Assembly (NCBI GenBank): GCA_022376925.1 | Contig: JAIOJX010000004.1 | Coordinates: 178,217,501-178,281,500 of the forward strand | Length of the DNA stretch: 64,000 nucleotides | Reading direction: 5' to 3' | From: Tragulus kanchil | Lineage: Eukaryota > Chordata > Mammalia > Artiodactyla > Tragulidae | In this document: piece by piece, positions 47,179 through 57,640 of the stretch | How positions within the stretch are numbered: the first letter of the stretch is position 1 | Layout of the letters: each line of letters begins with the position of its first letter | Translations under genes and position numbers: made by a program | The notes under the pieces: model-generated | What the model was told of the DNA's origin: nothing | The model's database searches: none | Seen by the model: the letters and a program-made list of their open reading frames with translations, nothing else

Positions 47179-47270
47179 CCAGGAAACTCGATGTCTATAA
47201 AATTCTTGGGCACATATCCTTCCTGGCTCCCAAGCTCCGCCTTGAACCACTCCTCTTGGTTACTTAAGAT
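47179..47270 (-). CDS. GRAP2: GRAP2 coding exon 2: second half of SH3-N (downstream copy)
   Basis: The 92-nt exon starts with ATC after a pyrimidine-rich CCCTTTGTAG acceptor and encodes ILSNQEEWFKAELGSQ, then EGYVPKNFIDIEFP, plus two bases (GG) of a split codon. The SH3 signature is clear: tryptophan in QEEWFKA, the GYVPKNFI strand and the 3-10 helix. The donor is GTAAGTAT. The split codon GG|A gives Gly just before WFHEG, where human has Lys and mouse, as I recall it, has Glu; this position is evidently variable. An identical copy lies at 46079-46170; only one is likely real. Confidence 0.93.
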
Positions 47271-48027
47271 CTACAAAGGGGAGGAGGAAGGACAGAGGCA
47301 CTGAGGGGAGGACCGGGAGGAGCTGGAGTAAGGGGCTACAGGGCAAAGAACATTTGCAGGTCAAAGGCTTTTGGATTAGAGGAAAACAAGCCAAAGAAGG
47401 CTTCCCAGGGGATGCAGTTGCAAAGAGTTCGTCTGATGATGCAGGAGATGTGGGTTCTATCCCTGGGTTGGGAAGATCCCCTCCCCCAACCAGAGGAGCA
47501 AGTGGCAATCCACTCCAGTATTCTTGCCTGGGAAATCCCAAGGACAGGGGATCCACATACACACACACACACACACACCCCAGAGAAACCACAGACGCAC
47601 TGGAGTGGGGAGCAGCAGGCTTATCTTTGGAACTGGGCTTCTCTTGCCCCCAGTGTATTTTTGTACACTTGGGCCACCCCCTCCTGTGACCCTACCCTGG
47701 TGTGGCCTCCAAGATTCTGTCCACAGGGCTTCTCTAAACCCCCTTTCCCCACCTGTTTTGAAGATCTGTGTCTCAGATCTTAGCGCTTTAAGCGCCTTAT
47801 CTAGGCAGGTGGTTTCTCCTTCTCTGGCAGGTAACCCAGAACCTTTTACAAGTTTAGTTTGTTCTTACTTTTTCACATGAGCGGGTTAAAACTTAAACAT
47901 CAAGTGGGAGCTAGCTTTGAAAACAACAGCTCTTTGTGTTCATATTCTGTGTTTGCCCAGTTTAGACTCAAGATACCTGGAACACCTTTTCAAAACTTGC
48001 TTTTGGACCCAGCTCATAGGCAAAACC

Positions 48028-48794
48028 AGAAGTTCTGTCTCATTCCTGTAAGGTCTTGCCTTGACCATGATCCCGAATGTTATCACTTGCCTTAATTACT
48101 CATATGATTCTTCAGACTTGGCTCTATATGACTTCTGGTCATTTCAGAAAATCTTCTACCATCCAAAGACAAATACTTGCCTCCCTCTCCACCCCCTACT
48201 GAGAATGTTTTCTGAAATACGTAGCATGGACTCAAACCATAATTCAAAATGAAGATGGCAAACAAAACGATGGGAAGAACCTTGAAGATGTCGTGGAGCT
48301 ACTGAATTAGGCACCATAGAGCCCTACAACGCCTGGACTTCATATGAGAAATTGTGAAGCTTTGTTATTGTTTAGGCCATTTTAAGCCTCTGTTTCACAC
48401 AGCTGAAAATGTTTTAACTGATGGACGTGCAGTGATAAAGAGGAAAGCAGAAGATGGATAGGAAAGATTACCGGGAGGAGAGACTGCCTAGGGTGCTCAG
48501 ACATTGAAAGGAGTCACACAGCTGAAGTCTGATGGCAGAAGAACGTTTACTTCCGGGGCAGGAAGATGGGAGGTGCGTTCCGGGGACAAAACCCCTCAAT
48601 CCAGCGGGAATTTAGATTGTGACCCCAGGAGCAGAGAGAGGGGAAACCAGGTTTATAGCGCCTTGTGGCCTACGTTCAAAAGTCTGGATTTTTGTCTTGA
48701 AATGTACGGGGAGCCATCAGAGAATATTCAGCAGGGAAAAAGCGCAGTGAGTATGAGAGTTAAGAAAGTCGCCTGGCGATGGTCCGGAGGAGTG
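48028..48794. other. GRAP2 intron 1, no gene
   Basis: 48360-48790 resembles an ancient interspersed repeat (CATTTTAAGCCTCTGTTTC, GGATTTTTGTCTTGAAATG). Family not certain. Confidence 0.35.
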
Positions 48795-48912
48795 GGATTG
48801 GGGGGGCCTGGGGGAGGGGGACCAGGGATATGCATATGACTGATCTGGGAACATACATGTCGGTGAACAACAAAACTCTGTAAAACCTTTAAAATAAAGA
48901 ATTAAAAAAAAA
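48795..48912 (+). mobile_element. Very short LINE/retroposon 3' end
   Basis: ATGCATATGACTGATCTGGG through AAAACCTTTAAAATAAAGAA and poly(A); resembles the extreme 3' end of a ruminant L1. Confidence 0.5.
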
Positions 48913-51243
48913 AGAAAGGCACGTGGTATCAGAGCCTGAAGATGGACTGACTGGGGGTAAGGTCATGGGAGAGAGTGTAGGAAGAGGAGCGTAGCCTTTC
49001 AGGCATAGGAAAGGTGAGGACAGATTTCAGAGGAATCAGGAAGCACAAACAGGCAGGATCTCGTGACTGCTCTCGGGGTTCAGCAAGAAGGGGACTCTGG
49101 GATGGCTCCGGCTTTCTGGCTTCGGAGACGGAGTGGGTGGTGACGCCTTTACCAAAATAGAAAAGACAGGAGGAGGAGCAGGTCTGAGAGAGAGCTCCCG
49201 GACCTCAGATGACCTGTGGGTGAATCAGGCGGCCCTGGGGGACCCTCAGAGAAGGAACGCTCAGGGAGCACTGGAGATGCGTGTCTGTGATCCGCAGAGA
49301 GGCGGAGGCTGGAGCTGGAGTTCAGAGTCGTCCAAAAAAGTGGGTGGACTTGAAGCCTCTGGTTTCTCTCTCTCAGAGATGGGAAGAGAATTGAAGAGAG
49401 CAACGTAACTGAGGAGCAGTGGTAACCTAGTTCTGATCTCACTCCTGAGTTTGGAAGGAGAAGCCCTTGGTCCTTGGTCCCTCGCTATCTGACCTCAGGC
49501 AAGTCAATTGTCATCTCCAAAACGGGGGAAATGAAACCTGACCGCCCCTCACGGGGCTGGTGTGAGGATCAAATGCACCCTGGTCCTTGGACGTCCTTCA
49601 GAGAGTACAGGCTGTGTTTTTAAATATAATTCTGTCAAATGTGATATTCTTATGAGGGAGAACTCCAGGTCTGAAGGATAGGGAAGGGTTGACACGTTCT
49701 TTCAAGTGTTCTCTGTGTATGTTTTGAATGTGATCATCTGTTCGGAAGAAATAAAAGTGTGTCCCATATTTGAGTTCTAGAATTGCTGAGAAAAGAAAAC
49801 TTCAGAGTTTCTAACATCAAATGTGACTGTTGGTATCACTAAGGACGTGCGGGTATGTGTGTGCTGAGCGGGGTGGCGGGGGTTGGGGAGCAAGGAAATC
49901 TAGGTCAAAAGAAGAGCTAGGGAACGCAGGGCAGGGACCTGGTCGTCACCCAAGGAACCCTAGGACACTGTACTTGGTGCTGCCTCCTCCCCCAGATCTC
50001 AAGACTTTGGAATTGTTTCCTCGCATCACGTGGGAAGACCATGTGTGGCCTAGGTAGCGCATGTTAAGTATCAAGGTGAGCAGGGATGAGGTGACAGAGG
50101 CCATTTGGAAATGGGCTCATCACAGTAGGAACTGCATTTTGCACTTAGCTCTCTGACCCCAAACTGGCTGTAATTTTAGTCATCATGGCTCATTCCCATC
50201 TGTACCCTCTCGCAACCAAAAGACTATCCCACAGTGCTGTCCATCTTCCTCACCACCTGGTGCTCAGTCTGCCTGACATTGTGTTCTCAAAGAGGCAAAT
50301 TGATAGGCTTTTTCTGATGTATAGAAGGCAAGGTGTTTTAAAAAATCTCATTTTCTGCAAAGAGGAGTCTTTGGTGGGGGGTGGTGGTGGTTTCCTCCCG
50401 CCGGTTGTTGGCGGGGCTGGTACTTCCTGTTCCTGTCATCTCTCCATCTCCTCCGTTTCTCTATCTCTGTCCCCATCGTTCAAACCTGCGCTAGGAGTTC
50501 AGCCTAAACCCATGAGGTTTTACCCTCAACTTTGCTGTAACTTAACTCTTACAGTGTTGCCTGCCGGAATCGTTTTCTGGGTTACGTGGCCTGAGAATAA
50601 GTTAGACGTGGGAAGAGGACAAAATGTACGGTTGGAAGAATTTCAAAATTGGATGAAATTATAGCTCTTAGAGGCATACCAGAGAGCAGAAGTGTTGAAG
50701 AAGTTAATTATATAGACCTAACTCTGGGGGCTTTTGGGCTGCTGTTTCAGTGGGAAGAAATGGAGTCGTGGTAGAGGAACTGCAGAAGCAGACAGGGTGG
50801 GCCTGGGCCAAGAGACACTTTTTGATAATGACTGGCAGATTCGAGTGGGAATGTAAGCCAGGTGCTGTGTACACTTGCAGGTTCAGAAGTTGTGATATGA
50901 GCGTGAAACATCCAGCTCCTGACTTTTGGAATGTTTGTCTCACAGGAGAAGTAGGATCCAGCCATTTGGCTAGAGTTCCACGTCTGCCATCTTGGTCACC
51001 ATTCTGGGATCAGCATCTAGTGAGCACCTGCTGTTTGCACTTAGCTGTTGGGAATACAGAGATGAATAAGTTGGAGAGCTGACAGTCTGCAGGGGGCAGT
51101 TGGTGATGAGCAAATCAGACAGATTTTGTACCTTCTAATGAAAAAGTCTGTTTAGTCTTTTAGCACTAAAGGCATAACATGAAAGAACATTCAGGAGTTC
51201 ATTGCTAGGGCAGTCAAGGCTGGGCTTGGAAACAATTCCTAAG
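48913..51243. other. GRAP2 intron 1, MIR near 49470-49600
   Basis: 49470-49600 (ACCTCAGGCAAGTCAATTG, GGGCTGGTGTGAGGATCAAA) is a MIR. 51010-51110 is an old repeat-like piece. No coding exon found. Confidence 0.55.
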
Positions 51244-51257
51244 AAAAAGAAAAATGC

Positions 51258-51584
51258 GGGGCTTCCCCTGGTGGTCCATTGGAGGGGGACACCGCCTTGC
51301 AGTGCAAGGAGCGCCAGTTCGATCCCTGGCCTGGGAGGATCCCGCGTGCCGCGGAGCGGCTGGACTGATGTGTCCAGTTGCCGAGCCGGAGCTCTGGAGC
51401 GCATGCGCCCAGAGCCGGTGCTCTGCGGCGACGGACGCCACCGCGATGGGGGGGGCCTGCGGGAGCCGGGGAACGAAGATGGATGAGGGTGGAGAAATGA
51501 AAGACCAGTGGAAGTGACCCACCCGCTCCCCTCCCTCCCCAACCCGACCCCTTCCCCCAAATAAATAAATAAATGAATCTAAAA
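51258..51584 (+). mobile_element. Candidate ~330-bp tRNA-headed SINE, copy C, with 14-bp TSD
   Basis: Sense copy: A box TGGTCCATTGG, B box AGTTCGATCCC, then body with GATGTGTCCAGTTGCCGAGC, GAGCGCATGCGCCCAGAGC, AAATGAAAGACCAGTGGAAG, a C-rich stretch and (AAAT)n. TSD AAAAAGAAAAATGC at 51244-51257 and 51585-51598, perfect. Confidence 0.9.
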
Positions 51585-51598
51585 AAAAAGAAAAATGC

Positions 51599-52644
51599 AA
51601 GGAACAAAAAACCAGTTTTCCGGTATCCTGAGGCTTGGTACCCATTTCTGGACGAGTTGTATGTGGAGATTCCCAGGCAGGCTCACTGACCACCATGATA
51701 TAGACTTCCATGAGAGTCCGCCAATAAGCCCCTCCCTTTTCCTCTTTACCTTCGGCTGAAATGGATAGAATTTGAAAGGAAGGAGGGACTTGTCTTGCTG
51801 ATGAAATTCTAATCGAGCGTGCAGAAACACAGTTTAACAGTTCAAGGAATATATCCTGAGCCCCCGCCTGCGGCAATGACTTGGGCTAGGTGCTGAGAAG
51901 AAACAAAAATGAACCGGGCAAGGCTCTGCTCTCAGATGAGTGGAGGGATGATCCACTCATTCATTCACTCATTCGCCTCTTCCTCATCTTTCTGCAGGCC
52001 CGGCCCGGCCCCTGCAGAGCTCTGGGGAGTGGAGCGGCCCCCGTGTGAAGGGACCTTCAGGGTGGCGCGGGAGGAGAGCGGCGAGCAGAGGCGGGCGCTC
52101 AGGTGCAGAGAGGGGAAGCTCGCCTGCTTGTAAATAGTTGTCCTGAGAGGCGAGGGTGTGAGTGCCTTGAACAGAGTGTGGGAAATGCCATGGAGGAGCT
52201 GAAGAAGGAGTCGTGAGTTTACTCAGGTGCTGGGGAACGGTGAGACTTTGTGAGGGTACCCTGGCAGAGGTGCTCAAACACGTGCGTGCAGGAGAAGGGC
52301 ATTCAGAGTACAGAGAGAACCTGAAAAAGGACAGTGTGTATACTGCAGTGTGACTTAGGGCATTGCATGCACAGAGAGGTGAGTGTGTGTGTACAATTTC
52401 TTTACTCGAGCACGATGAGGTTGGGTGGTAGGTTGAGCCCAGATGGCTTAGATTTCCATCTGCTGGTCATGGGGAAGCACCGAATGCTTCTGAGTAAGGA
52501 AATGATATGGTCTATCTTCTAGGAAGATCCCTCTGGGACTAGTTTGTAGAAGGAAGGGGGAAGAGACGGGAGGCAGTGAGGTCAGCCAAGGGGATGTGGC
52601 GATAGGCGGAACACTCAGAGGAAGAATGGGTGATATTGACACTG
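51599..52644. other. GRAP2 intron 1, no gene
   Basis: Unique or heavily decayed sequence; 52130-52640 has an ancient-repeat flavour (GGAAATGATATGGTCTATC). Nothing certain. Confidence 0.4.
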
Positions 52645-52835
52645 TGGGGATTATTTATGGAGCACTCCCTTTGGGCTGGGACCTTTACCTCTAATCCCTT
52701 CCACAACCCGGCCAGGGTAGCTTTGGCTTCCATTGAGAGAAGGAGACAGTACAGCTCAGAGGGGACAAGTGACTGGCTCATGGCCACATGACTGGTAAAC
52801 TGGGATTCAAATTCAGATTGATCCAAAGTCCGTGC
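52645..52835 (+). repeat. MIR, relatively complete
   Basis: GGGATTATTTATGGAGCACTC, CTCAGAGGGGACAAGTGACT, ACATGACTGGTAAACTGGGA, TTCAAATTCAGATTG follow the full MIR order. Confidence 0.75.
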
Positions 52836-53390
52836 TCCTTTGGACTGCACTGGACTCCTCTCCAGCGAGGAAGCGGGTTGCTTAGAAGACAGGATAAAAG
52901 AAAAGGATTTAGAGTGGAGAACAGTGTTCGGGCGTGGGACAGGGCTCCACTCAGTGTCAAGTCCTACAGGCATTTAGCCTGGCCTTTACCTTCTACATTG
53001 AGGAGGTGGCCGGTGGACTTTAAGGAAGCACTGGGAGTGAGAGTGAGATCCTAGAGGGTCCAGGGGAGTGAAGGGAAGTGAGGAAGTGGGGACCGCCAAC
53101 ACAGGGAGCTCTTCCCAGTGTGGCCGTGAAGGAGAGGAAAGAAATTAGGAGCTGAACGGAGAAGCTGAGCCAAGCCAAGGTTTTTGTTTTCCTTTCCTGG
53201 AGAATACGGAAAGCTTAAGCCAGATGGCAGGTTCTGTTTGAAATGGGAAGTGAGCGGATGGAACTTGCCCACCACCCTCCACCGGACCCTCCCTGGGGGC
53301 CTCTTTTGGGTGAGAACAGGGTAGAGTGGTTGATAACCACATGGTCACCTCGTCCCAGCCCTCTCCATGACCTTGGTAGGGTCCCAAAGG
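52836..53390. other. GRAP2 intron 1, nothing recognised
   Basis: No repeat family or gene supported. Confidence 0.4.
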
Positions 53391-55596
53391 AGTGAAGGTC
53401 GTCTTTTCCTGGTTGAGCAACCCAAGCAGCATTTTGACCTTGAGGAGCTCTGACACTGAAGGTGTGCTCCTGGCAGCCGCATTGCCAGATCTTGCGTGGG
53501 GAGGGTATTTAGAAGGGTAAACACTCAGATAGGGGGAGGCAGGACTCCAATTCCAAACCACACCATTCCCCCTGCTTAGTGCCCACAGACACTGGCTGCA
53601 TCACCTGGTCACGCATGACACGGTTCTTTCCATGGCCAGCTTTTAATCTTAGTGGAGAGACAATGGCATACTGGGAAACCTTAGGAAGCCCCTATGGACT
53701 GCTGAGGACTGGGGGTCAGGGTATCTGAGGTGCTCGGAGGCCAGGCAGAGGGGTATGGGTGCCACAGACCCCCCAAAGACCTCTTAAAGGGCTTTTGCTA
53801 TGCTGTACCAAACAGGGGCTGAGATGCAGAGTCCATGTTAAGTGTGGTGCATGGAATGTGGGAGAAGGCCCAGGCCTCTTCAGCTCAGCAAGTGGCCACT
53901 ATAACTCGAGTGTGGACAGAAGGCAAGGTTTAAGAAGCCCCAGTGTGGCTGGGTGCGCATGGCCTTTGTTGACCTAGCTGCCTTTCCAGACGTCCCACCC
54001 ACACCTTCCTCCTGTAAGTTCCAGCCGTGCTGAGCCTCGCGCTGCTGACCAAATTCGGCCTGAGCCAGACCATCTCTGAGCTTTAGCCAAAGGCCTGGCT
54101 CACCTTCACTGACTTCCCTGACCATGGACGCTGCCACTGGTTCCTGCAGCCCCATCTTTCCCAGGCTGGGGTCGTTGGTCCCCTCCCCCACGCTCCAGAA
54201 CCTTAGATAAAAGCACCTGTGAGAGCTCCGTGGCTGGATGTGTCTCCCCCCGAGACCGTGGGCATCTCAGGACAGGGATGGTGGCTCACGCCAATCGGAT
54301 CTCCATCACCCGGACCTGGTGGCTGGTGCACGGCTTCTCAGAAGCCCTTTGGATTGAGGTGAACTGCACATTTTGAAAGGAACTGTGTTTCTTGAGAAAC
54401 ACAGAGTGGATTGTTCGATTCACTCAGCGACAAGACCAGAGGCATCTAAACTCTCCCCGGCTCTCCTGGGCCCCACGTCACCTACCTTCAGAACTGAAGG
54501 TCGTCTTTTCCTGGTTGAGCAACCCAAGCAGCATTTTGACCTTGAGGAGCTCTGACACTGAAGGTGTGCTCCTGGCAGCCGCATTGCCAGATCTTGCGTG
54601 GGGAGGGTATTTAGAAGGGTAAACACTCAGATAGGGGGAGGCAGGACTCCAATTCCAAACCACACCATTCCCCCTGCTTAGTGCCCACAGACACTGGCTG
54701 CATCACCTGGTCACGCATGACACGGTTCTTTCCATGGCCAGCTTTTAATCTTAGTGGAGAGACAATGGCATACTGGGAAACCTTAGGAAGCCCCTATGGA
54801 CTGCTGAGGACTGGGGGTCAGGGTATCTGAGGTGCTCGGAGGCCAGGCAGAGGGGTATGGGTGCCACAGACCCCCCAAAGACCTCTTAAAGGGCTTTTGC
54901 TATGCTGTACCAAACAGGGGCTGAGATGCAGAGTCCATGTTAAGTGTGGTGCATGGAATGTGGGAGAAGGCCCAGGCCTCTTCAGCTCAGCAAGTGGCCA
55001 CTATAACTCGAGTGTGGACAGAAGGCAAGGTTTAAGAAGCCCCAGTGTGGCTGGGTGCGCATGGCCTTTGTTGACCTAGCTGCCTTTCCAGACGTCCCAC
55101 CCACACCTTCCTCCTGTAAGTTCCAGCCGTGCTGAGCCTCGCGCTGCTGACCAAATTCGGCCTGAGCCAGACCATCTCTGAGCTTTAGCCAAAGGCCTGG
55201 CTCACCTTCACTGACTTCCCTGACCATGGACGCTGCCACTGGTTCCTGCAGCCCCATCTTTCCCAGGCTGGGGTCGTTGGTCCCCTCCCCCACGCTCCAG
55301 AACCTTAGATAAAAGCACCTGTGAGAGCTCCGTGGCTGGATGTGTCTCCCCCCGAGACCGTGGGCATCTCAGGACAGGGATGGTGGCTCACGCCAATCGG
55401 ATCTCCATCACCCGGACCTGGTGGCTGGTGCACGGCTTCTCAGAAGCCCTTTGGATTGAGGTGAACTGCACATTTTGAAAGGAACTGTGTTTCTTGAGAA
55501 ACACAGAGTGGATTGTTCGATTCACTCAGCGACAAGACCAGAGGCATCTAAACTCTCCCCGGCTCTCCTGGGCCCCACGTCACCTACCTTCAGAAC
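53391..55596. repeat. Tandem block 14 (offset 1102 bp), ends in GRAP2 exon 1
   Basis: 53391-54494 recurs at 54493-55596 with no internal indel noticed. The joint falls inside GRAP2 coding exon 1. Confidence 0.95.
54486..54494 (-). pseudogene. GRAP2: 9-bp stub of GRAP2 coding exon 1 at an assembly junction
   Basis: The first copy of the 53.4-55.6 kb tandem pair stops inside exon 1. It contains the donor GTAGGTG and the last nine exon bases, then jumps to sequence identical to 53393 onward. This is a truncated duplicate rather than an exon. Confidence 0.85.
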
Positions 55597-55679
55597 ATCT
55601 CCAGCGTGAAAGCTCAGTTCATCTTCTCCTGAGGCTATGAAATCGAACTTGGCGATGGCTTCCATGCTGTAACGTGAAG
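55588..55679 (-). CDS. GRAP2: GRAP2 coding exon 1: start codon and first half of SH3-N
   Basis: The ATG occupies 55665-55663 and opens MEAIAKFDF, 26 codons ending at K26 (VLK). The ALYDF-like strand appears as AKFDF, followed by the acidic RT loop GEDELSF. The acceptor is a CTTCCAG at 55686-55680, so 14 nt of 5' UTR (55666-55679) belong to this exon and at least one noncoding exon must lie upstream. The donor GTAGGTG reads 55587-55581. Junction to the next exon is phase 0. This exon occurs once in full; only its last 9 bp recur at 54486-54494. One in-frame difference from human GRAP2 is expected variation (Ile for Val at residue 4). Confidence 0.95.
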
Positions 55680-57640
55680 CTGGAAGAGAAATAATGTGGT
55701 CATTGTGCCTTGCTGCCAAGAAAAGGGCAGTCTTAGCGGTTGGTAGCCGAGGGTCCAACGTCTCCAAGCCGGAGAGGGAGGTGCCACCGCACAGTGAGGG
55801 CTCTTGTTTTCAGAGAGAGCCGCCCGAGCCGCTAGGATCCGCTTTCCGGCATTCTTCTCTGAATCCCCAGATGCCGGGAGCAGGAAATGAAGGCCAATGA
55901 CCGCGTTCCCCTCTTCTTTCATCCTCATTTGCTGCCCTGGCCTGTGAGCATTTTGGGGACATCTCTGTTTCCGGTTGATAAGGACAGAAGACTTGCTATC
56001 ATCACTCACTTGGGGCCTGAGGGCCTGGAAGGACTGTTCTGTAAACACTGTCCCTTGGCCGTCCCTTGGCGGCTATATTTAACTAGGTGGTGTTAATTAG
56101 ACACATGCCATTTTCTCTCTGACATCGGAATCATTTAAGAGAATTAGACAGCCTTGGTCAGTGGGGAACTTAGCAGCCTTCTACATGGTTTGCGAGTAGA
56201 AAGCATTCTGGTTTTAGATTTGGGGTACAATTAGATTCTATATTTTATTATTATTGTGTAAGCCAAGTACGTTTGGGAAAATTTCATTTTAATACCTCTA
56301 TATTGAGCTAAAATATTGACCTTTCCTAGTGATACGTGAGACCTGTGTAAAGATAAATAAGACAGCCTACAAAGGAAATATAGTTGTTTTTTTTAAGGAG
56401 ACGGTGGGCTGTCGTAGGAGGAGAGCAGTCTTGGTTTGTTGGTGATCAGCTGTGTGAGCTTGTGCAAGGAACTCCACCTCTTGGAGTCTCAGTTTCCTTG
56501 TTCATAAACTGGGGCTCGTCATGTTCAATGAAGAAAGAAGTGAGATGAAATGAAATAGTAGATTTAAATGTTATACAAGGTAAAGCCGAGTGAGGTGCAT
56601 TTATGTTTCAGAATAATTTTATAGAATGCCTCAGCAAAGGCAGCCTGGCCCAAAGTTTCTGATTTCTTCTGTTTTTTCCCACTTCTTATAGTTTTCTCAT
56701 TGAAATTGGATGCTTATTCTCCACGATCCTCAAGATCTTTGGGTCTCTGCTCACTGTCAGGGCACCCTCTTAAAAGCTGCTCTTTGGCATTAATTTTTGC
56801 AAAATTTTTCTAAGTCTGAAACCCTGTAGCTCAGAAACCCTCAAACCGAACTGACTTTCAGTGACCAGTAAACCGGGACCACGTGGTCATCTCAGTGGGA
56901 ATTTCTGCCCGAGTGAAGAGATTTAGGTAAATAAGGAAGGTAGCTGTCAGTGGGAGGGGCGACTCCTGGAGATGCGGGGGTTAAAGCCGACTGCCACAGT
57001 GGTGATAACAAGGCGGCCTCCCTCTGAGTCTCTGCCTTTGCTCCGTCTTCCAGAGGCAATTCGAAGGGATGAATATTACCCATCCCAAAGATAGACATTA
57101 AGCAAAAAATATCTCAAGAACCAAAGTAAAATGTCACAGCTCCCTGCCTGAGCATTATCACCAGCTAAAACGTATTTCCAGACTCAAAATCTGTATACTT
57201 GTTATGCACTTGCTTCAAGATCTGTCTGTCCAAGGCAAATTAAAATTTTTGTGACCCGGGATGACCCACTCCACAAGGAGGAGAACTCCGTCCTCCTGGG
57301 TGAAAGCTAAATGCCTCTGCTGATTGGATTCACCCCCATTACTTTCACATGCGAAACTTTCCCTAATTAAGGCCTTGCCTCTGGTTTGCAGGAAGATGGG
57401 CTCCTGCGGGTCACCCTCATGGTATCAGCAGCAGACACCGGTCACATCAGGAGATCAAGTGTCAGGTGAATGGTCCTGAAAACCAAGATCCCATTTCTAT
57501 GCAAATTTACCTTAATAAGCAGGTTGGAGACAAGGGGAGGGCAAATGCTAGATATATTAGAAAGTCACATACATTAGAGATGAAAAAAAGAATCCAAGGC
57601 ATGCTCTAGATACGACCTTGAGCTTGGAACGATCTTTCCT
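55680..57640. other. GRAP2 5' intron; MIR near 56430-56560
   Basis: 56430-56560 (GTGTGAGCTTGTGCAAGGAA, CTCAGTTTCCTTGTTCATAA) is a MIR. The rest is AT-rich unique intron. No candidate noncoding first exon or promoter could be identified. Confidence 0.5.

Larger units (their letters stand above)
45823..48027. repeat. Tandem block 13 (offset 1098-1104 bp), carries GRAP2 exon 2
   Basis: 45823-46927 recurs at 46927-48027. Four single-base losses lie within the first ~180 bp of the second unit, and the AC microsatellite is 2 bp shorter there. Confidence 0.95.
28310..55679 (-). other. GRAP2: GRAP2 (GADS) gene locus, coding exons
   Basis: Seven minus-strand exons encode an N-terminal SH3, an SH2, a Pro/Gln-rich linker and a C-terminal SH3, the architecture of GRAP2/GADS. 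In T cells this adaptor carries SLP-76 (through SH3-C) to phosphorylated LAT (through SH2). A non-redundant model is 55588-55665, 47179-47270, 42940-43059, 35957-36125, 33781-33963, 31290-31412 and 29408-29587. That is 945 nt, 314 codons plus stop. Every junction has AG acceptor and GT donor and the phases agree (0, 2, 2, 0, 0, 0). GRAP and GRB2 are excluded by the long linker and by the C-terminal sequence ending LFPANYVAPMIR. Other listed exon positions are second or third copies created by the ~1.1-kb tandem blocks. Synteny with FAM83F/ENTHD1 could not be tested because neither gene is visible. Confidence 0.96.
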
